From Tetracentron sinense (Eukaryota > Streptophyta > Magnoliopsida > Trochodendrales > Trochodendraceae): DNA of 64,000 nt. Location of the stretch: assembly GCA_015143295.1 (NCBI GenBank), contig CM026554.1:34113531-34177530 (forward strand). The letters are read 5' to 3'. Shown here piece by piece: positions 46,494 through 57,425 of the stretch (the first letter of the stretch is position 1; each line of letters opens with the position of its first letter). The translations under genes were made by a program, and so were the position numbers. Under the pieces are notes generated by a model. The model ran no database searches and was not told the DNA's origin. It saw nothing but the letters and a program-made list of their open reading frames with translations.

Positions 46494-46816
46494 TGTAACC
46501 AGTTTTGCCAAAACGGTTACGCCCCTTAGGTGGCCACATGTCCCTTTCAACACCCCTTAACTGCGGTTAAGATTCACTCACCCCTAAGGCTCACCCACCT
46601 ATTATTATTTTTTAGAAAAAAATAATAAAAATTTTTGTTAACTGTGGTTAAAATTTACCAAATCCCAGGGTTAATTTTTTAAAAATATTTTTTCTAAAAA
46701 CCAAATATAGGTGGGTGAACCCTAGGGGTAGGTGAATCTTAACCACGGTTATGGGGTGTAAAAAGGGACATGTGGTGACCACATGGGCGTAACCAGTTTT
46801 GCCAAAAACCGGTTAC
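46494..46816. mobile_element. Foldback MITE with AACCGGTTTTGCCAAAACCGGTT ends, unit A copy
   Basis: Nearly the whole element is a palindrome. The outer word GTAACCAGTTTTGCCAAAAC recurs as its complement at the other end, followed inward by GGTGGCCACATGTCCC and GGTTAAGATTCACTCACCCC. Same insertion in unit B (52390-52718). It is the fullest member of the TTAACC family. Confidence 0.85.
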
Positions 46817-46904
46817 AACTTGAGATGATCACCAGTTTTCTCAAATCTCTTGATCTTTACACGATCCCTTTATAACCGGAAGACTTCATATTCTCTCAAG
46901 TTAT

Positions 46905-47440
46905 AACCAGACTCCAAGGAGTCCCGCTATGCCCTCGAGGTCACCATTGTTCCTATTGACATCCCTTAGTTGTTAAAATTCACCCACCCTTACATTCACC
47001 CACCAATCTTTGATTTTTAGAAAAAAATAGATAATAATTATCAACAGAAGCTGGTTGAACAGTCAACACAACCCAATTTTTTACCTTGGGAAGGGGTATT
47101 CACGTAAAAAAATTTACTATTAAACAATACCAATCTTTATTGCTCATAATTACCAAATTACCATTTCCCAATTCAAAAATTGGATTGCTCAACAGTCAAC
47201 CAGAGCTCCTTTTGATAGTTAATCTAAAAAAAATTCAATTTTTATTTTAACTTTGGTTAAAATTTAGGAATTCCTAAGATTAATTTTTTTTTCAATATTC
47301 TTTAATTTCTAAAAACTCAACATAGGTGAAAGTACCCTAGGAGTGTGTAAAGCTTAACACAATTAAGAAGTGTCAATAGAGACATGTGGCGACATCAGGG
47401 CATAACCGGACTCCAAGAGTCTGGTTACAACTCGAGAGAA
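46905..47440. mobile_element. Second foldback MITE (ACTCCAAGGAGTC ends), unit A copy
   Basis: TATAACCAGACTCCAAGGAG at the left faces CCGGACTCCAAGAGTCTGG at the right; the arms continue with GGTCACCATTGTTCCTATTGACA. Nested near the middle is another small foldback unit (CAACCCAATTTTTTACCTTGG and its complement). Present in unit B at 52800-53345, and half of it again in the inverted arm at 58730-59093. Confidence 0.75.
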
Positions 47441-48580
47441 TTGCGAGTCTAAGCCGCGCGAATGGAAAATGCGATGAATTCTTATATATCTTTGGATTTG
47501 ATGAATTCTTACTGGCGATGAATTCTTAATGGTGTATATGCATGAATGCGCAATGCTAAACTGATTCTCACAAAGTACACTCTCACCTTTTTAAAATAAT
47601 AAAATTCAAGGATTTTATTTGAGCACACTTTTGGGTCACTCACTTATTCCTTGTTTTATTATCTAAAAATGGAGAGAGTAGGCTTTGTGAGTAGGCTTAG
47701 CATACTTTGTGCATGTATACATCACATGTCCCTTTTTAACACCCAATAATTGTGGTTAAAATTCACTCATCCCTAGGGTTCATCCACGATTTTTTGATTT
47801 TTTTTTTTTAAATATTGAAATTGGGTTCACTAACCTAAACCACCATTAATGTTTGCGCCTACAGGTTGCCACATGTCTTTTTCAACACCCACTAACAACT
47901 GTGGTTAAGAATCACTCACCTCTAGGGTTCATCCATCTATCCATGGTTTTTAGAAGAAAAAATTAAAAAAAATATTAACCTTAGGTTGACTAACCTAAAC
48001 CACAGTTAATACGCGCACCTATAGCTCACCACATGTCCTTTTTCACATCCACTAACTGTGATTAAGATTCACTCACCCCTAGGTTTCTAACATCTACCCT
48101 TGGTTTATATATATATATATATATATACCTTAGGTTAATTAACTTCTAGTTTACTTAACGTGTGCCCATAGGTTGCCATGTGTCCCTTTTAACACTATGT
48201 GGTTAAGATTCACTCACTCCTAGGATTCATCTTAATAAACCTTAACCAAGGTTAAAAGGGGTTAAAACCAGTTTCCTTTATTTTATTTCCCTTCTATTGA
48301 TTTTAGTTTTTTCATTCATATTTTATTGTTAATAATTGTTTGACTTATATCTTATTTTTATTATCATTCTTTTTTTCTTCTAGCATTCTCTTTCCTGCAT
48401 CACACGGGCTCTATATACATAAATAATCTATACTACTCTTATAACGTTGCAACCTTCAAAAGCTTCTATTTGAGCTTCAAGTTATTGCCATGTGTCATTT
48501 TTCTCTCATCAATGTTGAACTATAGACCCCACTAACTTAATAAAGCTCCCGTGTATGCATGAACCAATTATTCGTAATTG
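47441..48580. repeat. Degenerate TTAACC-family arms, no gene
   Basis: At least three decayed half-copies (near 47710-47790, 47865-47960 and 48005-48110) share GGTTAAGATTCACTCACC and ACATGTCCTTTT. A TA repeat sits at 48109-48126. TCTATACTACTCTTATAAC at 48428 resembles a Helitron 5' end but has no matching 3' end. Confidence 0.5.
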
Positions 48581-49430
48581 TCTAGTGTTCATTAAATGAA
48601 TAAAAATGAGAGTTTGAATATGGATCCTTTCATCTTCTTTCACATCAACTCAAGAGCCAAAAGGCTAACCTACTGAACTATCGAAGTATGCATGCAATTG
48701 TAATTTTCTAGCGTTCATTAAATGAATAAAAATGAGTGTTGGAATATAGATCGTTTCCTCTTCTTTCACACCAACTCAAGAGCCAAAAGGCTAATCTACT
48801 AAACTATCAAAGTATGCATACAATTGTAATTCTCTAGCGTTCATTAAATGAATAAAAACGAGGGTTTGAATATGAATCGTTTCCTCTTCTTTCACACCTA
48901 CTCAGAGCATTCCTAGCAGCCTCACCAAATTTTACTCCTCAAAATAGCCAAAATTCACTTTTTTCTATTTTGTCTATCCACTTTTTTATAACACTCCAAG
49001 CAGCCTCACCAATTTAACAAAAAAAGAGAGAGAGAAGCATTATTTTGGGAGAGAGAAATATTATTTTATTATTTGTGTGGGACCACAAAAAGGAAGGGAG
49101 AGATGAAGATTTGGGTTGGTGAGTGTACAGTAACTCACCAAACTGAAATGATTATTCTAAAGAGTTTTGAAGAGGCTGCTGGAGACCCATTATTTCCATT
49201 TTTAGTGTTTTGGCTCTTCAAAATAACTTTTGAAGAGTTTTGAAGAGGCTGCTAGGAATGCTCTCAAGAGCCAAAAGGCTAATCTATTAAACTATCAAAG
49301 TATGCATGCTCACCAATTCCTCATAATTCTCTAGAATTCATTAAATGAATAAAGAGGAGGGTTTGAATATAGATAGTTTCCTCTTCTTTCACGCTACTCA
49401 AGAGTCAAAAGGCTTATCTACTAAACTACG
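48581..49430. repeat. 126-134-bp tandem repeat, four units, one split by a MITE
   Basis: TCTAGYGTTCATTAAATGAA recurs at 48581, 48707, 48833 and (variant) 49329. Units share AAGAGCCAAAAGGCTAA and ACTATCRAAGTATGCAT. Correcting for the 359-bp MITE and its TSD, the last spacing is 134 bp. Confidence 0.85.
48905..49263. mobile_element. MITE with GAGCATTCCTAGCAGCCTC ends (TSD TCA)
   Basis: GAGCATTCCTAGCAGCCTC and GAGGCTGCTAGGAATGCTC are perfect inverted ends. TCA flanks both sides (48902-48904, 49264-49266). The unbroken neighbouring repeat unit (ACTCAAGAGCC) gives the empty site. The right half of this MITE is present in unit B near 59330-59380. Confidence 0.85.
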
Positions 49431-50358
49431 TGGTTCTCGAGCTTCCAAGGCAACTATTTAATGGAAGTCACCCCCATATCTCGAACGCACAAGGAAATCT
49501 ATACTACTCTTATACACTAGTTGGTATCCATGTGGCAACCTTCAGGTTCTTTGAGCTTCAAGTTGTTGCCATGTGTCACCTATTCTCTTCCCTCTTATAA
49601 ATGTTGAAATGTAGACCCACTAACTTATTAAAGCTCTCGTATATGTATGCATGCACTAGTTAATCGTAATGCAAATAAGAATGAGGGTTTGTGTCACGCC
49701 CCCAGAATCTACACGCAATATATCTCATAATTGCATAATCTCGGAGCATGAACCTGGAGCATATCCCAAAATAAATGTGTTGGTGTGCGTAATCACAATG
49801 GAAAGATCAACCCTGTTGGATTTACTTGATAAAGTGAGATTTAGAGGCAGAGCAATAGCCTTTCAAGATAAGATCTAAGCAGAGACAAGTTTTCTGCACA
49901 ATGGAATTTCTAACAAGAATGAGTGTGTGGTTTGCACTTGATCAAACCTCAAGCTTCATTAGAATGACAATTTCTCTTTAGAGACAAAACTCTCACTTGC
50001 ATGAGAATGAAATGTTTCTCTTGATGTGTATTTTTCCTCCTTCACGAAGGAACTTTATGATCCAACAAAGAAAAGAGTCATTAGACTCTCTCATGAATAC
50101 TCTCATATTTAATGCCATTAGAATTTGAATCAATGGTCCCCAGATTCAATTACATTTATCATGTCTCCGTTAGATCAAGTAATGACTTTAATGGCTCTGT
50201 GGAGTCTTAATGACTTTGTCAAACTAGCTGTTGAGCCTTGACTGCGCTCTTGACCCTATCCTGGATTAAAATTTGATGTTCTTGCTCCCTCCTGCTCTAC
50301 GCTCTGGTTACTTAGATTTTTCACCTTGAAATTTAGGGATGATTGACTATATATCTTA

Positions 50359-50649
50359 GGTGGCGTTTGGTAACACTAATCTAAATAAGTAGAACTTATT
50401 TAAAATTGAGCTTATTTAGAATTTAGATTGTTAAGTTAAAAGTTAATTGAATGTCTATATCTTTTTGAAGTAGAGGTTTACCTGTAAAGAAAAAAGTAGC
50501 TCATGTCTCTTTATTACTTTTGAGGTAAAACCTCAACTTCAAAAAGATATAGACATCCAATAACCTTCAACTTAACAATCTAAAGTTCAAACTAAGCTCA
50601 ATTTTTAAATAAGCTCTACCTATTTCGATTAGTGTTACTAGACGCCGCC
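50359..50649. mobile_element. Tourist-like foldback MITE, unit B copy (TSD TTA)
   Basis: Orthologous to 42796-43085 within the duplication; same ends, same TTA flanks, a few substitutions and one 1-base length difference. Confidence 0.85.
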
Positions 50650-51107
50650 TTAGTATTTGTTGTGAAAAAAAGGCCAATTGAAGCAGAGGTTTTCTTCAAA
50701 CAAGGAGTAGCAGACATATTAATCAAGATATATATTCTAATTCATGAACTCTGCTGCATGAGCAACAAAGCAAGTGTGCTAACTATTCAATTAAATTAAA
50801 TGATATTGATTAAAGCTATTCTAATATAAGAAATCTGCAATTTTGCTACTGGAGTCGGAACATTGAGTTGTACAAGGCAGATAAATTAAGAAACGTGTGA
50901 TTTTATTAGCAAAACAAGAGGATACATGCAAGAGCAACACAAGTTATTACTAAACTTAGTAGAATAATAAGAGGATCTATAGGCGCTTATTCTTCTCACA
51001 TGATATCAGAGCTAGTCCAGTACGAAAATATTTCATAAACCCTAAACCCAGAGGGCTCCCTCCTCTTTAAGCAATGGGATTAGAGCTCCAGAGAGTTGAA
51101 GGGACAT

Positions 51108-51933
51108 TGAAGTGGAAATTTCCGGAGATGCCACGCTTCAACAGTTGCTACAAGCTCTGGTTTACTAGTAGAAGGTTGAAGGTGGAGGGTTTGAACCCTG
51201 TCCTACACTCCGATGCTAAAGTAAATATGTGTAGGAGATGATGAATAGTAAAACAAAATAATACTTGACATACTAAGAGAGAAAGCTCTAAGATTGAGCT
51301 CTGGAAAGTATGAAAGCTTATGTAATTTTCTCCAAGTTACTGAATATATTTTGATCCTTATGTACTGGGTCTCAGGGGGTATTTATAGGCTTAGCTCTGT
51401 ATGCCCATAGATGGCCATGGATGACCATGCCACTTGCTTTACACTCATTACCACATATGTTAGACAGATCTTGAGTCTTACGTGTCATACGCGTGAGCCT
51501 ACTATTAGTTTAGTCGGTTTGTTTTGACAGCATGCAGAAGTGACCAGCATTAAATGCCAAGATAGTGCTTTTCACATACTATCAGAATAGAACGATCGCC
51601 TCCTGACCACTTCCTCTTGCAAGTCGGTCTCGTTGTTGACTCAAGCTCGGGTCCGTTGTGTATGCATAAAAAAGAGATTCAATACGCTTATCCTAAAGAC
51701 AACGGATACGTTGCACATAAGACAACGAATACGTTGTCGAGAGTACAACGGGAACGTTGTACACAAGACAACGGGCACGTTGTGAAATAGACAACGGGTG
51801 CGCTGTAGACCAGACAACGGATCATTCCTCTATTTTAACCACGTGATCCACGTGTCACCCATCGATGATCATAATAATGAAAACTAGCTCGTTCTCCAAC
51901 ACTTAATCATTTTTACGAATTTTATCCCTTACA
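51108..51933. mobile_element. Solo LTR in the glutaredoxin gene (TSD GACAT)
   Basis: Begins TGAAGTGGAAATTTCCGG and ends TTTTATCCCTTACA (TG...CA). GACAT at 51103-51107 and 51934-51938 is perfect. No internal retrotransposon sequence. Contains an array of 23-bp palindromic repeats at 51699-51823. Confidence 0.92.
51699..51823. repeat. Five 23-bp tandem repeats, each ACAACG...CGTTGT
   Basis: Units start every 23 bp at 51699, 51722, 51745, 51768 and 51791 (partial sixth at 51814). Each has ACAACGGRWACGTTGT, an inverted repeat, then a variable spacer. Looks like an enhancer-type protein-binding array of the LTR. Confidence 0.9.
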
Positions 51934-52317
51934 GACATGATCTCATTAGTTCTGCCCTTCAGTGCACCACCAATGAACACGGCTGGAATAGGTGGAATAG
52001 ATCCCAGTAATTTCAGGAGTGCCTCCTCTATTTCCTTCCCACTTGGATCCTCATCGAGATCGTGAACCATGGAGCTCACCCCGATGTCGGCAAAGAGTGT
52101 CTTGACAGTGTTGCACGAGACACAAGAGCTCTTATTGATGATCACCACCGGACTTTGAGCAGCCAAACTCATCACCCTTTCCATCACAACAGAAGAAGAA
52201 GAAGAAGAAGAAGAAGAAGAAGAAGAAGAAGAAGAAGCCACCTAGTAGAGAATATCTCAATTATGAATGGAAATATGATAGCAATGAAGCTTTACTCGGT
52301 GAGCTCCCATGGAGGCT

Positions 52318-52325
52318 TATTTATA
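52318..52325 (-). promoter_or_regulatory. TATA box of glutaredoxin copy B
   Basis: TATAAATA about 77 bp upstream of the first ATG, conserved with copy A. Confidence 0.55.
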
Positions 52326-52389
52326 TTTAATAAGGCAAAAGGTTGGCAAGGGTGGATTGCATCCTTAACATAATAATAGGAGTTCGGAT

Positions 52390-52718
52390 GGGTAACCGGT
52401 TTTGCCAAAACCGGTTACGCCCCTGAGGTGGCCACATGTCCCTTTTGACACCTCTTAACTACGGTTAAGATTCACTCACCCCTAAGGTTCACCCATCTAT
52501 TATTGGTTTTTAGAAAAAAATAATAAAAAAATTTGTTAACTATTGTTAAAATTTACCAAATCCTAGGGTTAATTTTTTTAAAATATTTTTTCTAAAAACC
52601 AAATATAGGTGGGTGAACCCTAGGGGTAGGTGAATCTAAACCACGGTTACGGGGTGTAAAAAGGGACATGTGGTGACCACATGGGCGTAACCAGTTTTGC
52701 CAAAAACCGGTTACAACT
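52390..52718. mobile_element. Foldback MITE with AACCGGTTTTGCCAAAACCGGTT ends, unit B copy
   Basis: Orthologous to 46494-46816; here the palindromic word GTAACCGGTTTTGCCAAAAC is better preserved. Confidence 0.85.
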
Positions 52719-52799
52719 GGAGACGATCACCAGTTTTCTCAAATTACTCTTACTCTTGATCTTTACATGCTCCCTTTGTAACCGGAAGACTTCATATTC

Positions 52800-53345
52800 T
52801 CTCAAGTTATAACCGGACTCCAAGGAGTTCCGTTATGCCCTCGAGGTCACCATGTGTTCCTATTGACATCCTTAATCGTTAAAATTCACTCACTCCTAGG
52901 GTTCACCCACCTATCCTTGATTTTTAGAAAAAATAGAGAATAACTATCAACAGGAGCTGGTTGAATAGGCAACGAGAGCAACCCAATTTTTGCCTTGGGA
53001 AGCGTTAGTCATGGAAAAAATTTACTATTAAACAATACCATTCTTTTGTGCCCATAATTACCAAATTACCATTTCCCAAGGCAAAAATTGGATTGCTCCG
53101 GTTGAACAGTCAACCAGAGCTCCTTTTGATAGTTAATCTCAAAAAAATATTCAATTGTTTTAACCTTTGTTAAAATTTACGAAATCCTAGGATTAAATTT
53201 TTTTTCAATATTCTTTAATTTCTAAAAACTCAGAATAGTTGAGTGAACCCTAGGAGTTTGTGAATCTTAACACAATTAAGGAGTGTCAATAGAGACACGT
53301 GGCGACCTCAGGGCATAACCGGACTCCAAGAGTCTGGTTACAAAT
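52800..53345. mobile_element. Second foldback MITE, unit B copy
   Basis: Orthologous to 46905-47440. The right portion, from about 52965, is also the outer part of the left arm of the large inverted repeat. Confidence 0.75.
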
Positions 53346-55170
53346 GGAGAGAATTGTGAGTCTAAGCCGCGCAAATGGAAAATGCGATGAATTCTTACAT
53401 ATCTTTCGATTTGATGAATTTTTACCAGTGTATATGCATGTATGAGCAATGCTAAACTTACTCTCACCTTTTTTAACTAATAAAATCAAGGATTTTATGT
53501 GAGCCCACTTTTGGGTCACTCACTTATTCCTTTGTTTTATTATCTTAAAATGGAGAGAGTAGGCTTTGTGAGTAGGCTTAGGGTCCGTTTGAAAACTCTA
53601 CTCTAATATAATAAGCTCTTCAAAATAAGCTCTAAATAATAAGGCCTTAAAATTTTCAGAATTTGATCATTTGATAACAGTCTGAAAATATCCTCTAATT
53701 TAAAATAATATGTTTGTTAAAACCACTTAGGTAGTGTTTGTTAACACTAGTCTAAAAGAAGTGCTTATTTGAAAATTATGCTTAGTTGGACTTTAAATTT
53801 TTAAGTTGAAGGTTAATTGCATGTCGACATTTTAGAGATTTTAGGGGTAAAAACCTCTACTTTAAAAAGTAGTTCCATAGCTACTTTTTATGGTAGAGGT
53901 TTTTATCCCTAAAATCTCTAAAATGTAGACATACAATTAACCTTAAACTTAAAAATCTAAAGTCTAACTAAGCATAATTTTCAAATAAGTGCTTCTTTTT
54001 AGACTAGTGTTAACAAACGCCACCGTATTCTCCGATTTTAAGAGCTTATTTCAAGGGTAACAAATGTCATTTATGAAAATATGCAATACAAGTCATTTTT
54101 AAGAGGCCTAGAATGATTTGCATCTTTCACCCTCTAAAGTAGGCATTTGTTGACCACGAATGCTTTTAGCTTCTACAAATTTTTAACAACCTATTTTCCC
54201 TAAATGAATTAACATTGAAATAATTATGTTTGTAATATTATGAATGCATAGTAATGTACAATAAATAATAAAATGTATGAAACATTAGACTTCATAGCAA
54301 GACATTACAAACTCCAATGTCATGATGGGTAATATCACAATTGCTAACATCACCAACATCCTGTGAAATTTTAACATATAATATAATTAGCATTTGATAG
54401 TATCCATCTTCATCATATCACAAAACATCTCATAACATAAATATTCAAAAAATACTACAATTAAAAATTGTTCACAAGAGGAACTATATGACTATATAAA
54501 GGCATCTGCTATTGCTTCCCTAACAGACGACATCTCCACTTGTTGAGCAATGTCTACTTCTGCATCCGATGTACTAGCATAATCACCTGCACCATTTTTA
54601 TTATCTTCAGTGACATCCAAAGTCTTGTACTCATGAAATAGAACATCAGCAATGGCTTCTTTCCTGATAAAATTATGCACCGCCATCATAGCAACTACAA
54701 TACTTCGTTGAATCAGAAGTATGGTGCCATTTTTTTAAGAATGGGAAATCGGGCTTTCAAAACTCCAAAGTTCTACTCTATCACAATCCTTAAAGAAGAG
54801 TGAACATAATAAAAAAATTCTTGTCTATCATGAGGGCGAACACCTTTGCGGAATTCTGGTAACCAATACTAAATATTCCGGTATGGTGCTAAAAATCCGC
54901 GCATGTTTGTATATCCGGCATCAACAAGATAATACTTATCTATAAAGAAAAAGAATAAAAATTTTAGTATGCGAATATAGCATTGTATCAAGTTGCTTAT
55001 AACACAAAAGTTAATAGTTAAGAATATACCAGGAGGAGCATGTGGAAAATTGAGTTGTGGATCGCGAATGGTTTCCATTAAGATATGCGAATCGTGTGCC
55101 GTTGCTTCCCAACCAGTAAGTACATATGTAAACATCATATCCAAAGAACAAACTGCTAGCACATTTTGCA
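52965..55170. repeat. Large inverted repeat, left arm
   Basis: From GAGCTGGTTGAA (about 52965) through flanking repeats, the Harbinger end (GGGTCCGTTTGAAAACTC at 53581) and the transposase 3' half to AACAAACTGCTAGCACA (about 55150). The reverse complement is found at 55690-59093. Leaving out the MITE at 53730-54024, the arm is about 1.9 kb. Confidence 0.88.
53730..54024. mobile_element. Tourist-like foldback MITE in the left arm only
   Basis: Starts GGTAGTGTTTGTTAACACTA after TTA and mirrors itself to the right, ending AACAAACGCCACC. Same family as 42796-43085. The right arm keeps the unoccupied site (about 58325-58345: AATAAGTGGTTTTAAC), so this MITE came after the inverted duplication or was lost from the other arm. 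Confidence 0.85.
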
Positions 55171-55620
55171 TGCATTACCCCTTTCGTCCCCTATAAGGAA
55201 CTTGCTTGTCGGTGGGAATCACTGCATCAACAAGGGTGCCATCGAGAGCCCCAATGCATCCCTTAACACATGAAACAATATATTATTATGTATAATATAA
55301 TGATTTTTGAGTGTTTAAACATGAAAACCAAAAAGTGAGAGTATTACCTTAAAATTTAGATAGTATCAATGATTGTTAAATTTGTCTTTCATACTTTGAT
55401 TCAAGGTATGAGGCTTTATAATCTCTAAGGATAACTTCAACATCGCTACTAAGACAATACGAAAGTACCGATATATAGTCTCACCAGAGTGCTGAAATCT
55501 ATCTTGTAACAACCTATTGCTTGCATTATAGCTTAACGCATTAGAAATATACCCATTTGCTCTTCGACGCATAAGTACCGGCTGTCTTGTAGCCATCCCT
55601 TCTCCTAAATAAGAGACATA
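54492..55620 (-). pseudogene. PIF/Harbinger transposase (DDE_Tnp_4 type), left copy
   Basis: Minus strand, N to C: ANGYISNALSYNASNRLLQD and FQHSGETIYRYF (about 55560-55460), MLKLSLEIIKP, GCIGALDGT with the first catalytic Asp at 55241-55243, KQVPYRGRKG followed by a stop, QNVLAVCSLDMMFTYVL, PPG, a GT-AG intron of about 90 bp, then YYLVDAGYTNMRGFLAPYRN with the second Asp, IE followed by a stop (third acid), and VHNFIRKEAIAD to the end at 54492. Several stops: inactive. It is the longer of the two head-to-head copies and the only one keeping the N-terminal part. Confidence 0.88.
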
Positions 55621-55689
55621 CCGGCTGTCTTGTAGCCATCCCATTTGCTCTTTGACGCATAAGTACTGGCTATCTTGTACCCATGTGCT
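55171..55689. repeat. Spacer of the inverted repeat, with short tandem repeats
   Basis: Single-copy part holding the N-terminal transposase region. At 55552-55690 the block ACCCATTTGCTCTTCGACGC plus GTACCGGCTGTCTTGTAGCC is repeated two to three times next to the arm boundary, which suggests slippage or template switching when the inversion formed. Confidence 0.7.
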
Positions 55690-56358
55690 AACAGTTTGTT
55701 CTTTGGATATGATGTTTACATATGTACTTGCTGGTTGGGAAGGCATGACACACGATTCACGTATCTTAATGAAAACCATTCGCGATCCACGACTCAATTT
55801 TCCACATGCTCCTCCCGGTATATTCTTAGCTATTAAATTTTGTGTTGTAAGGAACTTGATACGATGTTATATTCGCATAATAAAATTTTTATTCTTTTTC
55901 TTTATAGATAAGTATTATCTTGTTGATGCCGGATATACAAATATGCGCGGATTTTTAGCACCATATCGGAATATTCGGTATTGGTTACCAGAATTCCACA
56001 GAGGTGTTCGCCCTCGTGATAGACAATCATTTTTAAATTATGTTCACTCTTCTTTAAGGAGTTTGATAGAGCGGAGCTTTGGAGTTTTGAAAGCCCGATT
56101 TCCCATTCTTAAAAAATGGCACCATTCCCCTTCCTGATTCAACAAAGTATTGTAGTTGCTATGATGACTGTGCATAATTTTATCAGGAAAGAAGCCATTG
56201 CTGATGCACTATTTCATGAGTACGAGACTTGGGATGTGACTGAAGATAATGAAAATGGTGCAGGTGATTATGCTAGTACATCGGATGTAGAAGTACAAAT
56301 TGCTCAACAAGTGGAGATGTCGACTGTTAGGGAAGCAATAACAGATGCTCTTATATAG
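55690..56358 (+). pseudogene. PIF/Harbinger transposase, right copy (C-terminal part)
   Basis: Plus strand: VLTVCSLDMMFTYVLAGWEG, HDSRILMKTIRDPRLNFPHA, PPG, intron, YYLVDAGYTNMRGFLAPYRN (second Asp), EFHRGVRPRDRQSFLNYVHS, LIERSFGVLKARFPILKKW (third acid, here intact). A frame change near 56115 precedes MMTVHNFIRKEAIAD. It lacks the region with the first catalytic Asp, so it cannot be an active enzyme. Confidence 0.88.
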
Positions 56359-56449
56359 TCATAAAGTTGCTCTTGTGAACAATTTTTAATTGTAGTGTTT
56401 TTTGAACATTTATGTTATGAGATGTTTTGTTATATGATGAAGTTGGATA

Positions 56450-57425
56450 CTATCAAATGCTAATTATATTATATGTTAAAATTTCACAGGATGTTGGTGA
56501 TGTTAGCAATTATGATATTACCCATCGTGACATTGGAGTTTGTAATGTTTTACTATGAAATCTAATGTTTCATACATTTTATTATTCATTGTACATTACT
56601 ATGCATTCATAATATTACAAACATAATTATTTCAATGTTAATTCATTTAGGGAAAATAGGTTGTTAATTTTTTTTTTTTAAATAAAATCCACTCAAAAGG
56701 AGTGGGGGGTTTGGTTGACCCCTACCGGCTTATTAATATAGGAAAAAAAAATATTTGGGGGGGGGGGGGGGGGGGAACATAAAACCTCACCCCTACAAAG
56801 ACACCAAAGAGGGGGGCGGGGGACATAAATCCTTACCCCTACAAAAACACTAAGCAAAAAAGGGGGGACATAAAACCTTACCCCTAAAAAATAAGACAAC
56901 AAGGAGGGGGGGGGGGGGGGGGGGGGGGACATAAAACCTTACCCTATCAAATGCTAATTATATTATATGTTAAAATTTCACAGGATGTTGGTGATGTTAG
57001 CAATTATGATATTACCTATCATGACATTGGAGTTGCAATGTTTTACTATGAAATCTAATGTTTCATACATTTTATTATTTATTGTACATTACTATGCATT
57101 CATAATATTACAAACATAATTATTTCAATGTTAATTCATTTAGGGAAAACAGGTTGTTAAATTTTTTTTAAAAAATAAAATCCACTCAAAAGGAGTGGGG
57201 GGTTTGGTTGACCCCTACCGGCTTATTAATATAGGAAAAAAAATATTGGGGGGGGGGGGACATAAAACCTGACCCCTACAAAGACACCAAAGAGGGGGGC
57301 GGGGGACATAAATCCTTACCCCTACAAAAACACTAAGCAAAAAAGGGGGGACATAAAACCTTACCCCTAAAAAATAAGACAACAAGGAGGGGGGGGGGGG
57401 GGGGGGGGGACATAAAACCTTACCC
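56450..57425. repeat. 494-bp tandem duplication with long G-runs
   Basis: CTATCAAATGCTAATTATAT at 56450 recurs at 56944. Each unit spans arm DNA plus the 3' end of the LINE, so it arose after the LINE insertion. Inside each unit are four G-run blocks in the form GGGGGGACATAAAACCTTAC, with runs up to about 20 G (56758-56776, 56907-56928). The exact run lengths may be affected by sequencing or assembly. Confidence 0.85.

Larger units (their letters stand above)
42681..50243. repeat. Tandem segmental duplication, unit A (about 7.56 kb)
   Basis: GCGCTCTTGACCCTATCCTG at 42681 recurs at 50244. The order in unit A is: Tourist-like MITE, glutaredoxin, [TIR element with UGT and CACTA], foldback MITEs, 126-134-bp repeats, tail (49195-50243). 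Unit B repeats the first part at 50244-53580 and the tail at 59318-60362. Copies differ by scattered substitutions and by the insertions each received later. Confidence 0.85.
51042..52241 (-). pseudogene. CC-type glutaredoxin, interrupted by a solo LTR
   Basis: Minus strand. Part 1 (52241-51939) starts MA plus a long Ser run from an AGA microsatellite, then MERVMSLAAQSPVVIINKSS, active-site CVSC, NTVKTLFADIG and IPAVFIGGALKG, ending at NEIM. A second in-frame ATG at MERV is the more typical start for the family. Part 2 (51107-51042) resumes with SLQLSGALIPLLKEE and the terminal ALWV and stop. The 826-bp LTR at 51108-51933 with its 5-bp duplication lies between. Read alone, part 1 would end with about 10 LTR-encoded residues (VRDKIRKND). 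Except for this insertion the gene is complete, unlike copy A. Confidence 0.85.

Noticed and set aside
48428..48446. Helitron 5' start (TCTATACTACTCTTATAAC), also near 49499 and 59611
   Set aside because: Resembles a Helitron start, but no hairpin plus CTRR end was found at a consistent distance, so ends cannot be defined.
52062..52373. 103-residue plus-strand frame with a long Arg run
   Set aside because: It is the opposite strand of the Ser-coding microsatellite of glutaredoxin copy B.
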